64,000 nt of DNA. Source: Psoroptes ovis. Lineage: Eukaryota > Arthropoda > Arachnida > Sarcoptiformes > Psoroptidae. Made by a program: the position numbers and the translations under genes. The stretch spans positions 558,001 to 622,000 of the forward strand of contig PQWQ01000022.1 of assembly GCA_002943765.1 (NCBI GenBank), in the 5' to 3' direction. A model generated the notes under the pieces. That model saw only the letters and a program-made list of their open reading frames with translations, had not been told where the DNA came from and did not search any database. Below, one piece after another: positions 12,901 through 24,600 of the stretch (position 1 is the first letter of the stretch; each line of letters begins with the position of its first letter).

Positions 12901-14683
12901 GATGTTTAATCAGATCAATTGGTATCGATTGTGATATTTGTATCATCGAAATTTGTCCATCATTTAAACATATTAATAATGATTCTTTCGACGATACTCC
13001 ACCAATCATTTTGATCAATTGTATTTGATTATTGTGACCATTGAATAATGTCCATTCATTCGATAATTTACCATTAAAATCATATGATCGTATTAAATCG
13101 TGTTCACATATTATTATATTTAATGAACATAATAATAATAATATTATTGAACAATTATTATCATCATCAATGTCTATATTATTAATTTTTTCTTTAAAAC
13201 GATAATTTAGTTGTTTATCATTATTATTTTTCATTTTATCATTGCCATTGTTACGATGATCATCATTACATTCATATAAAACAATACATTTTGGTAATTG
13301 AATCTATTCGGGAAGAAGAAAATTTCAAAGAATTATTTTAAAAAAATCAAACAAAATTCAACAACTTGCCGCCAATAATTGCTTGTAGATGGCGATTTTT
13401 TTCACCAAATCTCTACATTTAATGATGGCTGCATTAATGATGATTGAATGAATAATAATTAATTGCAATCATTGAATTCAATGAATCACATACCTGTTTG
13501 ATTGGTGTACAGATTTTGCACCAAAACATCGGTCATCGATTTACGATGAGCATAGAATCGCTCATGAACGCATTGCACTGGCATCATTGACAGTTCATAA
13601 ATGGAAATGTTTCCATCTTGACATCCGATAGCCTATGTTAATTGATGAATGAGTTAATTGGTTAAAAATCATTGAAAATAAATCAATTACCATTCGATTT
13701 TCAAACGTTTTACAGCACCAAATCCATGAATCATGTGTGGCCAATGTTTGAAAGGCTATACCTTCGGCGGTATATGCAATCACTTGACGATTAGTACCGC
13801 CAATCAATATACAATCATCATTGAACGTTGATGTAATAAATAATGGTTCATAGTTTAATTGTTTTTCTTGATATAATTGTTGTTGCTGCTGTTGTTGCGA
13901 TTGCTGTTGCTGATTCGATGCATTAGCAAGGGTTAACATTGAATCAACATCATAAATGGATAAACATTTTGACCAATCAACAATATATAATTTTTGTCGA
14001 ATGAACAATGCACCCCAAACAGCATTTTTACGTTCAATTTTAAATTTCTCCTCACCATTTTTGAAACGTATCGATATTAAGCCTGAATTGAAACCCAGAG
14101 CAAACAATACGCCGTCTTTATGCCAACAACAACAATTTATTTGATTAATTACTTTAATTTTCGATACATTTTTCTGTTCTGGTGACCATAGACCAAAATC
14201 TGAACTAGTACAGCTTAATAATTGATATGATTTTGGATTATATTGTAAACATCTTACAGTATCATTGTGTCTATTTAAACAAAATCAAATTGAAATTGAT
14301 TCGTATTGAGCAAGTATAAAATTACTCACGAATATTTCAGAATTGCTTCCAATTTTGATGTCCAAATAATAACTTGTTTATCAGCCGAACCAGTTGCAAA
14401 ACGTTTACCATCGTATGAAAAACAAATTGAATAAATATTATCCTTGTGTCCTTTCAATGTTTGTATCAGCGTTTTATTTAAAGAATCAAATACGTAGATT
14501 TTTTGTTCACCAATCGCCAACAGTAAGTTACCATCTAATGAAATTGTCAAGTCATAGATACTTTCAAGAAATGGTAAATTTTAAATTATGGAAACGTTTC
14601 CGTAAACATTACGCCAAAACTTACCAAACTGGCTGATTATCTTTGTCTTTGATTTGACTTTGCCACAATCGATTTGATTTCAT
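9912..14683 (-). CDS. IFT122: Intraflagellar transport protein 122 homologue (IFT-A core)
   Basis: IFT122 is a core subunit of the IFT-A complex for retrograde transport and receptor entry in cilia; in a mite it would act in ciliated sensory neurons. Thirteen exons (high to low): 14683-14625, 14560-14330, 14270-13691, 13632-13494, 13428-13370, 13303-12752, 12672-12550, 12488-12322, 12239-11108, 11015-10912, 10837-10560, 10496-10072, 9986-9912. All phases agree and the sum is 3924 nt, 1307 aa against about 1200 in human. The N-terminal WD40 repeats are clear (LKGHKDNIYSICFSYDGKRF, GSADKQVIIWTSKLEAILKY). A helical TPR-like middle follows. The tail has the family's zinc-binding pairs, CYRC...CINC and CPIC...CLFC. 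The last Cys pair lies on the short final exon 9986-9912, which a single-ORF view misses. An AATAAA lies a few nt after the stop. Asn/Gln-rich insertions lengthen it. Confidence 0.93.
13371..13427. other. IFT122: IFT122 exon 5 interior, followed by a GC-AG intron
   Basis: Exon 5 (13428-13370, minus strand) encodes a stretch like the conserved CKELVKKIAIYRNRLA of IFT122. The only junction that keeps phase with exon 6 (starting IQLPK) puts the donor at GCAAGT, running 13369 downward, with the acceptor before 13303. This is a non-canonical GC-AG intron; the GT three bases further on would shift the frame. Confidence 0.75.
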
Positions 14684-14916
14684 TTTTTTTATTAGGTTAA
14701 AACCTTTGAAATTACCGATAAAATTTCAACATTTTAATGGCTGAATTATGGACAAAATTTCAACCGAAAATTGGTTGTCATGGTGAATTCGAATTCAAAA
14801 AAAAAAATCAAACTTTTCCCGTAAAGTTTCTTTGTTGTCAGAAAAATCAAATTCCCGGGAAAGTTTCTCCATATGATTTTTGTTTTGGTTTCGCAAAAAT
14901 TGCATCATTATCAAAA
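14684..14916. promoter_or_regulatory. Divergent promoter between IFT122 and SDHAF2
   Basis: Only 233 bp separate the IFT122 start (minus) from the preferred SDHAF2 start (plus), so the two probably share a bidirectional promoter. I see no obvious TATA box. The right part is also open in frame with SDHAF2 from an upstream ATG at 14737. Confidence 0.55.
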
Positions 14917-15440
14917 ATGAATTTAATTAGATTAAATCAACCTTTGAAATCACTAATTTATCCATCATTATTCGCTAAACGATGCCTTACATCTGCATCA
15001 TCGACTTATACATATGAAATCGATGGAAATGCAGGAAATTTTGAGAAAAAACATTATGAAAATCGGCAGAAAAATGAACCAATTGAACAAAAACGTCAGC
15101 GATTGTTGTATCAAAGCCGTAAACGAGGTGAATATCGCTTAAATTTGATTGAATTTCGACTAATTTTACTGTTTTTACCCCTATTAAAACCCTAGGAATG
15201 CTTGAAAACGATCTGTTGCTATCAACATTTGCTAAAAAATACCTGTACACAATGAACGATGTGGAATTGAACATGTATGATCATCTAATCAATACAATAT
15301 CGAATGATTGGGATCTTTATTATTATGCAACCGGTAAAAAGCCAATACCTGAAGAATATCGGAATTCGATGATGGAAAAATTTTCGGTACACGTCAAGAA
15401 CAGTCTACGTGAACAACGATTACGTCAGCCAGATCTTTGA
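14917..15440 (+). CDS. SDHAF2: Succinate dehydrogenase assembly factor 2 (SDH5 family)
   Basis: SDHAF2 is a mitochondrial matrix protein needed for covalent flavinylation of the SDHA subunit of complex II. Exons 14917-15127 and 15196-15440 join (phase 1) to give 151 aa, close to the human 166. The hallmark RLLYQSRKRGMLENDLLLS spans the junction, and the second exon carries the conserved TFA-KYL, W-DLYYYATG and C-terminal helices. The chosen Met begins MNLIRLNQPLKSLIYPSLFA, a basic amphipathic leader suited to mitochondrial import. An in-frame ATG at 14737 would add 60 residues (MAELWTKFQPK...) without a leader, so I treat it as 5' UTR or an alternative start. The intron is 68 nt. Confidence 0.93.
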
Positions 15441-15500
15441 ACCTTTGGAAATGTTTTAACCCTTTGATTAGTTCGATTATTAAGCTCAGCAATTAGCGGC

Positions 15501-15506
15501 AATAAA
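15501..15506 (+). promoter_or_regulatory. Probable poly(A) signal of SDHAF2
   Basis: Canonical AATAAA 61 nt past the SDHAF2 stop codon, the first one downstream. Confidence 0.5.
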
Positions 15507-16193
15507 CCTTGATTTATTGAAAAACTAAATGGACTTTGAACCCAAAGGATCTTTGATCATATTGACTTATGGAAATGTTTATTTGATCATTCGAAGACTG
15601 AGTAAATTTCATTCATAAACCTTGAATCACATGTCTTGCGAGCGATTTTTCGGAGTAAACAACTCAAAGATTTGTTTACGATTCAAAATTTTGAAAAATC
15701 CAAAAACAACTTAGAGATATAATCCTTGATTTGCTTAATCTTATGGTGTGTTAACCTTGAATCGTCTTATCTTAACAAAGATGCTCAAGGGTTTCCCTAT
15801 TCAAGATGTTTATTGATTCGAATTGAAATCAAAACAAATTAAATCATAAGTCAAATGATCCTTGAATAGTTTGAAATCATCCAATGACGTATAGATGCAT
15901 TACAACGACCACCTTCACCACCATTAAATGATAAAACCTGATATGATTTCAAAGCTATAATCAATGAAGAAATGAGAAAATTTCCATTTTTTTTAAGAGG
16001 GTCGAAGCTTTCAAATCAATCATTGTACACGTTGTACACTCTTTTGTGGATAGTAATGTACCATGATTTAATCAATTAATGAAATCATTTGATTAAATCA
16101 AATCATCAAATTGAATGACTTGTACTTGGAGTAGTTGTGTGTGTCGTAAAAGAAGAAGCAGCAATGATAACAAGTGTTAATTTATTTATTGAA

Positions 16194-16273
16194 TTAGGTT
16201 GTCCGAAAAGTTATGGCCGATTTTCATTAGCAACTCTATTGATTGAGCCGAATGAACTTTTCGGACAACCTAA
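16194..16273 (-). mobile_element. Mariner-like MITE, copy 9 (subfamily A)
   Basis: TTAGGTTGTCCGAAAAGTT left end and CTTTTCGGACAACCTAA right end: perfect 16-17 bp terminal repeats, with TA following. Inverse core. One of the best preserved copies. Confidence 0.9.
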
Positions 16274-16726
16274 TACATATCAAATGTACATAAATCACAT
16301 GCTGCTGCTGTTGCTGCTGCTGCTATGCAGCGCTATTTCGCTGTTTGTGTTTGTTTATTTATCATATGTTTACATGTTTAAATGTGAAATATTTATTTTC
16401 GATAAATTTTCAAATTTCATTCATTCATTTTTAATTATTTATTTATTTATCATAATTAATGATATACATGAGTACATATAGCCAGCCAATTGATTGATAC
16501 CACCAGCCACTAATACAACCAGCCAATCGTCTTTGTTCATTCATTTTTTGTTAGTTTAGTTTAGTTGGGTACAATTTGAAAGTTTTGATTAATTTAGTTT
16601 CGAAATACGTCGGCCATCTGATTCGTACATGTTTTACCATTGAAAGGATTGAATGCCTGAGTGAATTACCCCACGATCATCTGTGCTTGATTAGTCTTTG
16701 ACCTTTGACCGATTTCCCTCTCAAAA

Positions 16727-17881
16727 ATGGCATCGAAAACTCGATTATTTTCGAATTTTGTCGGTGAGTATTTTGATTTGATTTCGAATGTTTTTGATCA
16801 TAATTAATTAATTCGATTCTTTTTGATAATCTAGGAACCATATTCGCTTATAAGAATTTAAGTCAGTCAAAGATTTTCTTAAATAACAATTGTTTAAGTT
16901 CATTAGTGATCAATTGTAACAATCAAAAATCATATTCATCAGCTGCATATGCAAGTAGATATTCGGATTATGAACATATACAGGTTACAGCCCCATATGA
17001 TCATGTACTGCAAGTCGAGCTGAATCGACCTGACAAGCGTAATGCAATCAATCGAGCCATGTTTCGTGAGATTACCGAATGTTTTACCGACATTTCATCG
17101 GATCAACAATGTCGTGCCGTTGTTATATCGGGTTCGGGTAAAATGTTTTGTTCGGGTATCGATTATTTAGACATGCTGGAGCAGATGACATCGATGAACT
17201 CGGCTTCGGATATGGGTGCACGTGAAGATATTGCTGCACGTGCTAAATATATTCGTAAAACAATTGTATTATTACAAAATTCATTTAATTGTATTGCTAA
17301 ATGTTCGAAACCGGTCATCGCCGCCGTACATTCAGCTTGTATTGGTGCCGGTATCGATTTGATTAGTGCCACTGATATTCGATATGCATCGAAAGATGCA
17401 TATTTTTCCATTCGTGAAGTTAAACTTGGCCTCGCTGCCGATCTTGGTACCCTTCAACGGGTCCCAAATATCATTGGTAATGATTCAGTTATGCGTGAAT
17501 TAGCTTACACTGGTCGTGAAATGAAAGCTGATGAAGCTAAAGAGGTAAGCACCTTGTCATTAATTCAATAATTGATCTTGTTTAACCTTCAATCATCATC
17601 TATTCAACCGACAGATTGGTTTGATCGGTAAAATTTACCACGATTCAAACAGCTGCGTCCAAGGTGCAATCGATTTAGCACGTGAAATTGCATCCTGCTC
17701 GCCTGTGGCGGTTCAAGGTACCAAAGTTGCTCTAAATTATTCCCGAGATCATTCCGAAAAAGACGGCCTCGAATTTATGCAAATATGGAACATGTGTATG
17801 TTGCAATCGGAAGATTTTATCATCGCTAGCTCAGCACAAGCCTCGAAATCGGATGAACCGCCACCGTTTGCTGATTTTTAA
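16727..17881 (+). CDS. ECH1: Delta(3,5)-delta(2,4)-dienoyl-CoA isomerase
   Basis: A crotonase-family enzyme that isomerises 3,5-dienoyl-CoA to 2,4-dienoyl-CoA during beta-oxidation of odd-position unsaturated fatty acids. Exons 16727-16763, 16835-17544 and 17615-17881 join in phase to 337 aa (human 328). Visible family signatures are the ELNRPDKRNAIN start of the fold, the oxyanion-hole stretch FCSGIDYLDM, and the acidic catalytic residues in ISATDIRY, REVKLGLAADLGTLQRVP. The C-terminal SPVAVQGTKVALNYSRDH and the WNMCMLQSED segment are ECH1-specific. The N-terminus (MASKTRLFSNFVG...) is basic and hydroxylated, compatible with a mitochondrial leader. Unlike mammalian ECH1, which ends in the peroxisomal signal SKL, this protein ends PPPFADF. 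Confidence 0.92.
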
Positions 17882-18131
17882 AGCTGAAATTGACCCTTAC
17901 TGATTGACCCTGATTGGAACCAAAATAATCATTGAATTATGCTCAATTTTTATGAAAATTTTATTTTATGATCTGTGGTTGTTGTACTAAGGTTGTCCGA
18001 AAAGTTCATTCGGCTCAATCACAATAGAATTGCTCACAAAAATCGGCCAAAACTTTTCGGACAACCTATTATTTAATTGGAAAATGAAATTTGTGAAATG
18101 ATGAATTAAATACAAATATTTTTACCAAGAT
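17882..18131. other. Convergent 3' region between ECH1 and the PPP phosphatase
   Basis: Two stop codons face each other 250 bp apart. The interval is almost filled by the 3' UTRs and one forward MITE ending about 60 bp from the phosphatase stop. Confidence 0.6.
17988..18069 (+). mobile_element. Mariner-like MITE, copy 10 (subfamily A, long centre)
   Basis: AAGGTTGTCCGAAAAGTTC left end and CTTTTCGGACAACCTA right end. The centre reads ATCACAATAGAATTG, the longer variant. It sits in the shared 3' region of two convergent genes. Confidence 0.88.
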
Positions 18132-20934
18132 CTATGTTTCCAATGCAATCACTTTGATAAAACCTTCGGAATTCGAATGATTATTAACAAAAATGGCTGC
18201 CGATCGATTGTTTGTGTTACAATATTTTGAACTTGAAAATATTGTTATCAGCAGCCCGGAATGACGAAAACGATAACCATCCATTTCAAGTTCATGTGCC
18301 CGTATAACATGTGACAAATTGTTTGTTTTAAGGAAATTTTTCGTTGCTCGTTCAGCAAAATAATAACCAGTTGAACGTCTTAAATTGTCAACAAATCCTG
18401 TCGCTTGTGAATGATTACGAAATTGACATACTTGAACGAATTCATCATCATTCACTGGATCAGACCATAGAATTTCCCATGCAATTTTCGATTGAGTTTC
18501 TGGTTCCGGCAACGGTTGAGGTATCCGATATAAATCTTCAATTTTTGATGTTGAAAACGGGATACCCCCGTGGGCACAGAATATCGACTCATCAACGATG
18601 CCGACCAATGGTAAGTGATCGAATGTTTGATTAAATTCTTCCAGAATTTTCGAACCATTTTGATATTGATATCTGTGTGAGAGTATTTTTCAATTATAAT
18701 AATTCAGACCGTAACAGTCACAATGTTAAGACAATGACTTACTTGACAATACATTCATGTGCAAACGTAAAATTACGTTGTATCGACCGTATTTCATGGT
18801 TACCACGTAGCAGGAAAAATTTCGTCGGTGATAATAATTTCATAGCGAATAAATAGCAAACAACTTCCACGCTATAATCACCACGATCAACGTAATCGCC
18901 CAGAAACAGAACATTTGGAGCCATTGCATAGGGTGCGAGTGGCCACAATTGACGTTCATACGTAAGTAAATCATTTATGTTTCCATGTAAATCACCGAAT
19001 ATCAGACATGGTGCATTCACCTTGATAACAGGTGGTTCAACCAACAAGATTTCGGTCATTTGTCGACATAATTCAATGATTAAATCAGCTGTTAAATGTT
19101 GTTGAACATAACGTATAGCCTCATGTTTACGTTCCAATGGTAGACGATTGAAATCGTACATTTTTCGAATGATTGCCAATACTTGATTCGGTATCGAATG
19201 CTCATTGAAAACCAATTCAATCGAATGTTTTACCTGCACCGCATTTGTTTTACTACGAAAATGTTCATCCGTGTCCAATTCACCACAATTCATTTGTACC
19301 AATGGACGTGATTCTTCTACACGGCCTTGTTGTCCTAGTTTCACCGCATTGTAAGCTAGGGAAAATGTCTTATTCGGCGTACATTTTGGACAAGTACCCG
19401 TAAGCTTTGGTCCGAATGGACGACCACTTTGATTCACGATGAATTCATATAAATGTTTTGCGTGTATTGTTTCAACGACTGGTCGATTAGCTATGAATAA
19501 TTGTTCTAAACCATTGATTCGGCCTGATTGCCCCAGAAATGATTGTAACGAAATACGATTATTTGATTCCAAATTCAATTGTGACCACAGCCGTTTACAT
19601 TCATTTTCGATTGCTTTCGGTTCAGTCGAAAGCATTGAAGCTTCACGTATGTCACTGATGATTCGTCGGAAATCGTGCTCATCCAAATAGCCATCCGAGT
19701 CATGGTCATAATAACGGAAAACGTAGCCGTAACGAAGCGGTAGATTGGCCGCAGTTGATAATGCGGCCAAACCGACTAGGAATTCATTGAAATAAACAAA
19801 TGACCGCTGACGCCATGATGGTGCTATCGACCGATACAGCTGTTGATTGTAATCAATGTCATTGGTTGAATTGGTGCTGCCACCATCCGGCTGATGGACC
19901 AACAAATCCATTCGGGTCATATAATCAATAAATGACCAATAAGTCATTGTCGATGATGGATAACAATGTTGAACGAAATCTCCATAAATTTTCACCACAT
20001 CTTTTTCACTGAATTTAGCCGCATTCAACAAGGCTATAGTTTGATTGGCCACAGCTGTCTTATTCGTAGATGCTGCCGTATTGTGGACATATTTCAACAC
20101 TTCTTGACTGGTAAATTCAGAAATGTTTGGATATTTTGATGCAACTTTAGCCCCTGGGGACTGTAATTCTTTCAATAAAACGGCTATTTGTACCACTTCG
20201 ATACCCCAGAATCGAATTTGCCCGCAATTTTCAATGATTTCAGCCAACGGGAGCCATTTGACCCTATCGTTATCGGTGCAGCAGCTGATTTTCGCCGAAT
20301 CATCGTTGGTCAGCTGACCGATGAATATATATCTGGACACAAATTGCCCATCCGGTATTTGTATCCGATGAATGTTGTACAATTGAATATTCTTGATTAA
20401 ATCAGCTGATTTTAGAGCTTTTGGATCATTCGACAGTTTCATCAGTTCAATGATATTGCTAAGGGTGTTCAAATATCGATCATTTTCGCTTGCGTAAGCA
20501 TACGGTAACCAGTAATGGTCACAATGATTTTGTAGTTTTTGTACTGCCATACGATTATGACGGCCACAATGAATACCATAACCACATACGGTACGCAATA
20601 TTGTGGTGTACAATTCGGGTCCTTCGATGATTTGTAGCTGATTGACGTTATCATAGATATTCGATGCTTCAACTGGTGAAGGTAACTCAAAGCCTATGCT
20701 CAGCTCACTGCTAATGGCATCAGTCGAGCGTTCGGCGGTTAGTGTTGACGATGTTTTCGTTGGTTGTTGGTTTGTCTTAAGGTCATTTTCGAGTGCCGAA
20801 CCATCGGTTTGTTGCTTTGCGTTGACCAAAGACGACGCTTGCTGTTTACCATCGACAATCGATGGTTCCTTGACGATTCGTTCATCATCTGGTTTCGGCT
20901 GGCCAACGATCGTTTTACCATTGTTTTTTGCCAT
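18132..20934 (-). CDS. PPP-family Ser/Thr phosphatase with N-terminal EF-hand and possible Nudix-like region
   Basis: A metal-dependent protein Ser/Thr phosphatase. Exons 20934-18743 and 18672-18132 give 910 aa. The first ATG in frame is at 20934; upstream codons include only a TTG. The catalytic core is complete: GDLHGN, GDYVDRG, LLRGNHE, FCAHGG, IRAHE and TIFSSSKYC (about residues 560-905). Before it, near residue 413, lies one good EF-hand loop (DHDSDGYLDEHDF), inside a region like those of calcium-binding helical pairs. Residues about 95-250 (CGYGIHCGRHNRMAVQKLQNH ... FIGQL ... KWLPLAEI) look like a degenerate Nudix fold, but this is my impression only. PPEF/rdgC phosphatases carry EF-hands after the catalytic core; here the order is reversed. 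Substrate unknown. The N-terminal 70 residues are Ser/Thr/Gln-rich. The short intron is 70 nt. Confidence 0.85.
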
Positions 20935-21697
20935 TTCTGAGTTCAAATATCTTTAAAGGTCTTAATCCAATTAAATTCAGAAAAAATTCGAGTCAAAATG
21001 GCCAAATTAAGGCCGAAATCCACTATTTATATCGTGGTAAAATGAGCGGCAAAAATTTTCAAAAAAATTTTCGAAAAAAAAAATTCCAAAACTATCGATT
21101 AATCGATAGCCGTTTCGATTGTGAAAAATTTTCCAAATTCGTTCATCACACGTTGTTTATGTGCGGCGGCGGCGACGGTGTGCTCACACATTTTACGAAA
21201 TTTTTCACTGTGCTCAATGTTGTTATTTGTTTATTTGCATTTGGATGCAACAAAAACGAATGAAGAAAATTCAACTGAAATAATTAAACGATTGACCATG
21301 ACTTATTGCGTTTTGTTTGTTGTCTGTGAGTTTGTTTCGCGTAATTAATTCAATTTTTTCGAGTGAAGCACTAAAAAAAAAGAGCAAAAAATCAAATTTC
21401 AACAAGGTTTCTCCGTGATTAGGGGCCCTTTTGCTTGACATTTACGCATGGTATATGCATTGTTGTTGTACCCTGTGTAATCTTGGTCCTACCGATTTTT
21501 GAAATTTTTGAAACAGGTTTATTTTGATTCGAATTTCGAATTCAAGAATTTTCTCGAATAATTTCGACTGATTTTGACTAATTCCATGTCAATTTCTTTA
21601 ATTTACAGGTCTATAACCTCTTAAATCATCGAATCGAGCGATTTTCAACGAATATTTTTGGTGTAATTTGTTCAAATCAAAGTGATTAATCGAAAAA
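20935..21697. promoter_or_regulatory. Divergent promoter region between the PPP phosphatase and NUP153
   Basis: 763 bp between two divergently transcribed genes. It includes an 18-bp perfect palindrome with two ATCGAT cores (21092-21109). The region between about 21600 and 21697 is likely the NUP153 leader. A GTCTATAACC string preceded by TTTACAG near 21608 could be a 5' UTR acceptor. No coding sequence recognised. Confidence 0.55.
21092..21109. promoter_or_regulatory. Perfect 18-bp palindrome with ATCGAT cores
   Basis: CTATCGATTAATCGATAG is self-complementary over its whole length. Each half contains ATCGAT, close to the insect DRE core TATCGATA found in housekeeping promoters, and the centre is a TTAA/TAAT homeodomain-like core. 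It lies 160 bp from the phosphatase start. The regulatory role is inferred. Confidence 0.45.
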
Positions 21698-24600
21698 ATG
21701 TCCAACAAAGATGAAGATTCAACCAGTGGTAATACGAGAAAGCTATATTCATTTGACCCTATTAAATCATCGAATTTCAACAATGTTTCAGATCATCCAC
21801 ATCAACAGCAGCCATCGACATCAGCAGCCGCATATTCAAGTGTTAAACGTCTGAATTTATTACCGAAACGTTTCGGTGCCGATCCATCAAGTATCAGCGA
21901 CAATGATTACGGTAATCAATCAGCATTCAAGCGGTTTCGAGTCAACAATGATGATGATCAGCTGACCACGAATTCCTTACGGTCACGTTTAAGCCTCAAA
22001 TCAACGACTCAATCAGCTCGTTCCTCATCGGTGTTCGGTAATCGAATGTTTCCACAATCAACGGCCATAGATTCACCGATCGCTAATATGAACGATTTGT
22101 GCTTGTCATCATCAGCTGCAAGTAATATAAGCGGTGGTGGTGCTGGTGCTGGTGGTAGCAGTAGTAGAAGTAAATCGATCGCCACAACGCCTAGAGATCG
22201 CCGTATGAATGATTCATATTTCTATCAAGGTAAAACACAATTTGGTGGATCGAATTTACGACGTAACAATTTGCAGCGGTTAAGTATGACCCCATATTCA
22301 CCTTATTCACGGGTCAATATCAAATGTATTGAACCAACGAGTAATCGATCATTGAATTCAACGAATCTATCGAACGATACTAAATCACTGAATGACCCAA
22401 CCGCTGAAGTACCGCTAAGTTCGATAACTCAACGTATTCTGGAACGTTTAGATCGTGCAGCCATACCGTTGTCGGATGCAAAATCAAGAATATCGCTTCG
22501 TATTGATTCATCCGCGAAGCAAAATAAATTGAAATCAAAGCTATTCGATTCACCAATACAAACATTATCAAACAGTGGCGCCGCCACACCACAACAATCG
22601 AATCGACCAATACAATATGTGTTGAAACCATCGACATCAGCTGATGATCAAGAATCAATGATTGAAAATGATCTGGCGAAATTGGAGAGATTAAAGCAGG
22701 CTGAAAAGCAGCTGCAGCAGCAACAAGCGAAACCCTCGAATACATTCATAGAACCTACCGCACCAGGTTTATATTGGATAGCAGCATCCTCATCGACTAT
22801 TTCCACATCATCATCATCATCAACCACATCAACAACGACGACCTTAGCACCTTTGCCTCCATCATCATCATTATCATCGAATTCGGGAAAAATTACTGCA
22901 CGTGATATCCGTAAAGGACGTAAAATTAATGATATTCTATCAGATGATTTGAATAATGATTCACATTTGAAATCACTTGAAAATGCTCAATTGTTACCAT
23001 CTGGCAATAGCATACAATTGAAGCCATTCAAATTGACGACCACGTCGATTAGTGATAATCATAAAGATTCATCAAAATCATGTGATAACAATGGTGAATT
23101 TACATTTGAATTTTCATCACCAAAATTGGTGGCATCAATATCGTCGACACCGAATGGTGGTGTGCCGAATTTGGCCGCGAATGCCACAATTAATCGTTAT
23201 GATTTTAGTTCGCCGATACGAATACATTTGAATAATGCCGGAATTAAATCATCGAATGTATCGTCATCAATGGATGCACCATCGAACGCGGACGCAACAA
23301 CAAAAACAACAGCTGATCAGACAAGTTTATTCGAATTATTTAAAAACAGAAATAATGGTAACCAACAACAACAATGGTCATGTGAAGTTTGTTGTACGAA
23401 AAATGATGATATCGCTGCGGCCAAATGTTGCGCTTGTGAAGAACCGAATCCAAATTGTCGGAAGAAAAATGATCCCGAATCATCGACCAAAACACCTAAA
23501 TCGACCTTTGGATTTAAATTTGGTTGTAGCAACAGTAACAATAGTCCCCAAATGTCATGGTCATGTTCGAAATGTTTTACATCGAATAATATGGCCGAAT
23601 CAAAGTGTATATCGTGTGAACAGGTTAACCCTAATAATGGTTTCGCTCCAACACCTGTTAAACCTTCATCATCGACGATCAGTACGAATAAATCGAATGA
23701 TAAACCGGACCAACAAAAATCATTATTTGAATTATTTTCAAAGAAAAATGATCGAATATGGTCATGTCCAACGTGTATGGTCGATAATGATATCGATGTC
23801 GATCAATGTGTATCGTGTGAAGAAGTGAATCCAAATTCAGCAACGAAAAAAGCTGCAGCAACAGCAACCAATACGACTACGTTTGGTTTTAAATTTGGCG
23901 CCACCAGTGTTAGCCAATCAAATGCTAGCAATGTTAAGAAAGATAATGCGCAGCCGCAACAATCACCAACAAGCAATGCCGGTTGGCAATGTTATTATTG
24001 TAAAGCAAAAAATCAAGATTCGAATCGAAATATTTGCGGTGAATGCAACAAAATCAAAGTGATCGCTGCGACTAAAGATCAAGTGGATAAATATTATGAA
24101 GGTCAAACATTTAGATTTGGTTTAAATCGATCCTCACCATCAGCTGTTGTTGTCGATGGTGGTGAAAACAATGACAAGCAAAATAAATCATCGAGTGAAG
24201 CTAAACCAATACGAATTCCAGTGAGTATTTTCAACTCAAGTGCCCCCACATCATCATCGTCATTGTTTGGAAATAGTGGTGGATTTAAATTTGGTTCATC
24301 ATCATTTGCAACAGCTGCAACAACAACAACAACAAACACAGCCTCATCTTCAGCCTCATCGCCCACCACCACCACCACCTCATCATCAGTTGCAACAATA
24401 ACGCTTTACTCGCGATCCAAAACGCCATTCACATTCACATTGGCATCGACGACAACAACCACAAAGACTACAACCTCATCATCATCAGTACCAAGGTTTT
24501 CGAAAGGTAAGTTGATTCGTGATTCGTTCATTGATCCAATTTATAATTATTCTTATCATCAATCAGAAAACTCAACCATTATCATACCTTTGTCACTAAT

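Larger units (their letters stand above)
15441..16726. other. Intergenic region between SDHAF2 and ECH1
   Basis: No convincing coding sequence. It contains a likely poly(A) signal for SDHAF2 (15501-15506), one inverse MITE and a short CTG-rich run near 16305-16330 that includes a small CAGCG/CGCTG hairpin. The last 200 bp are presumably the ECH1 promoter and 5' UTR. Confidence 0.6.
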
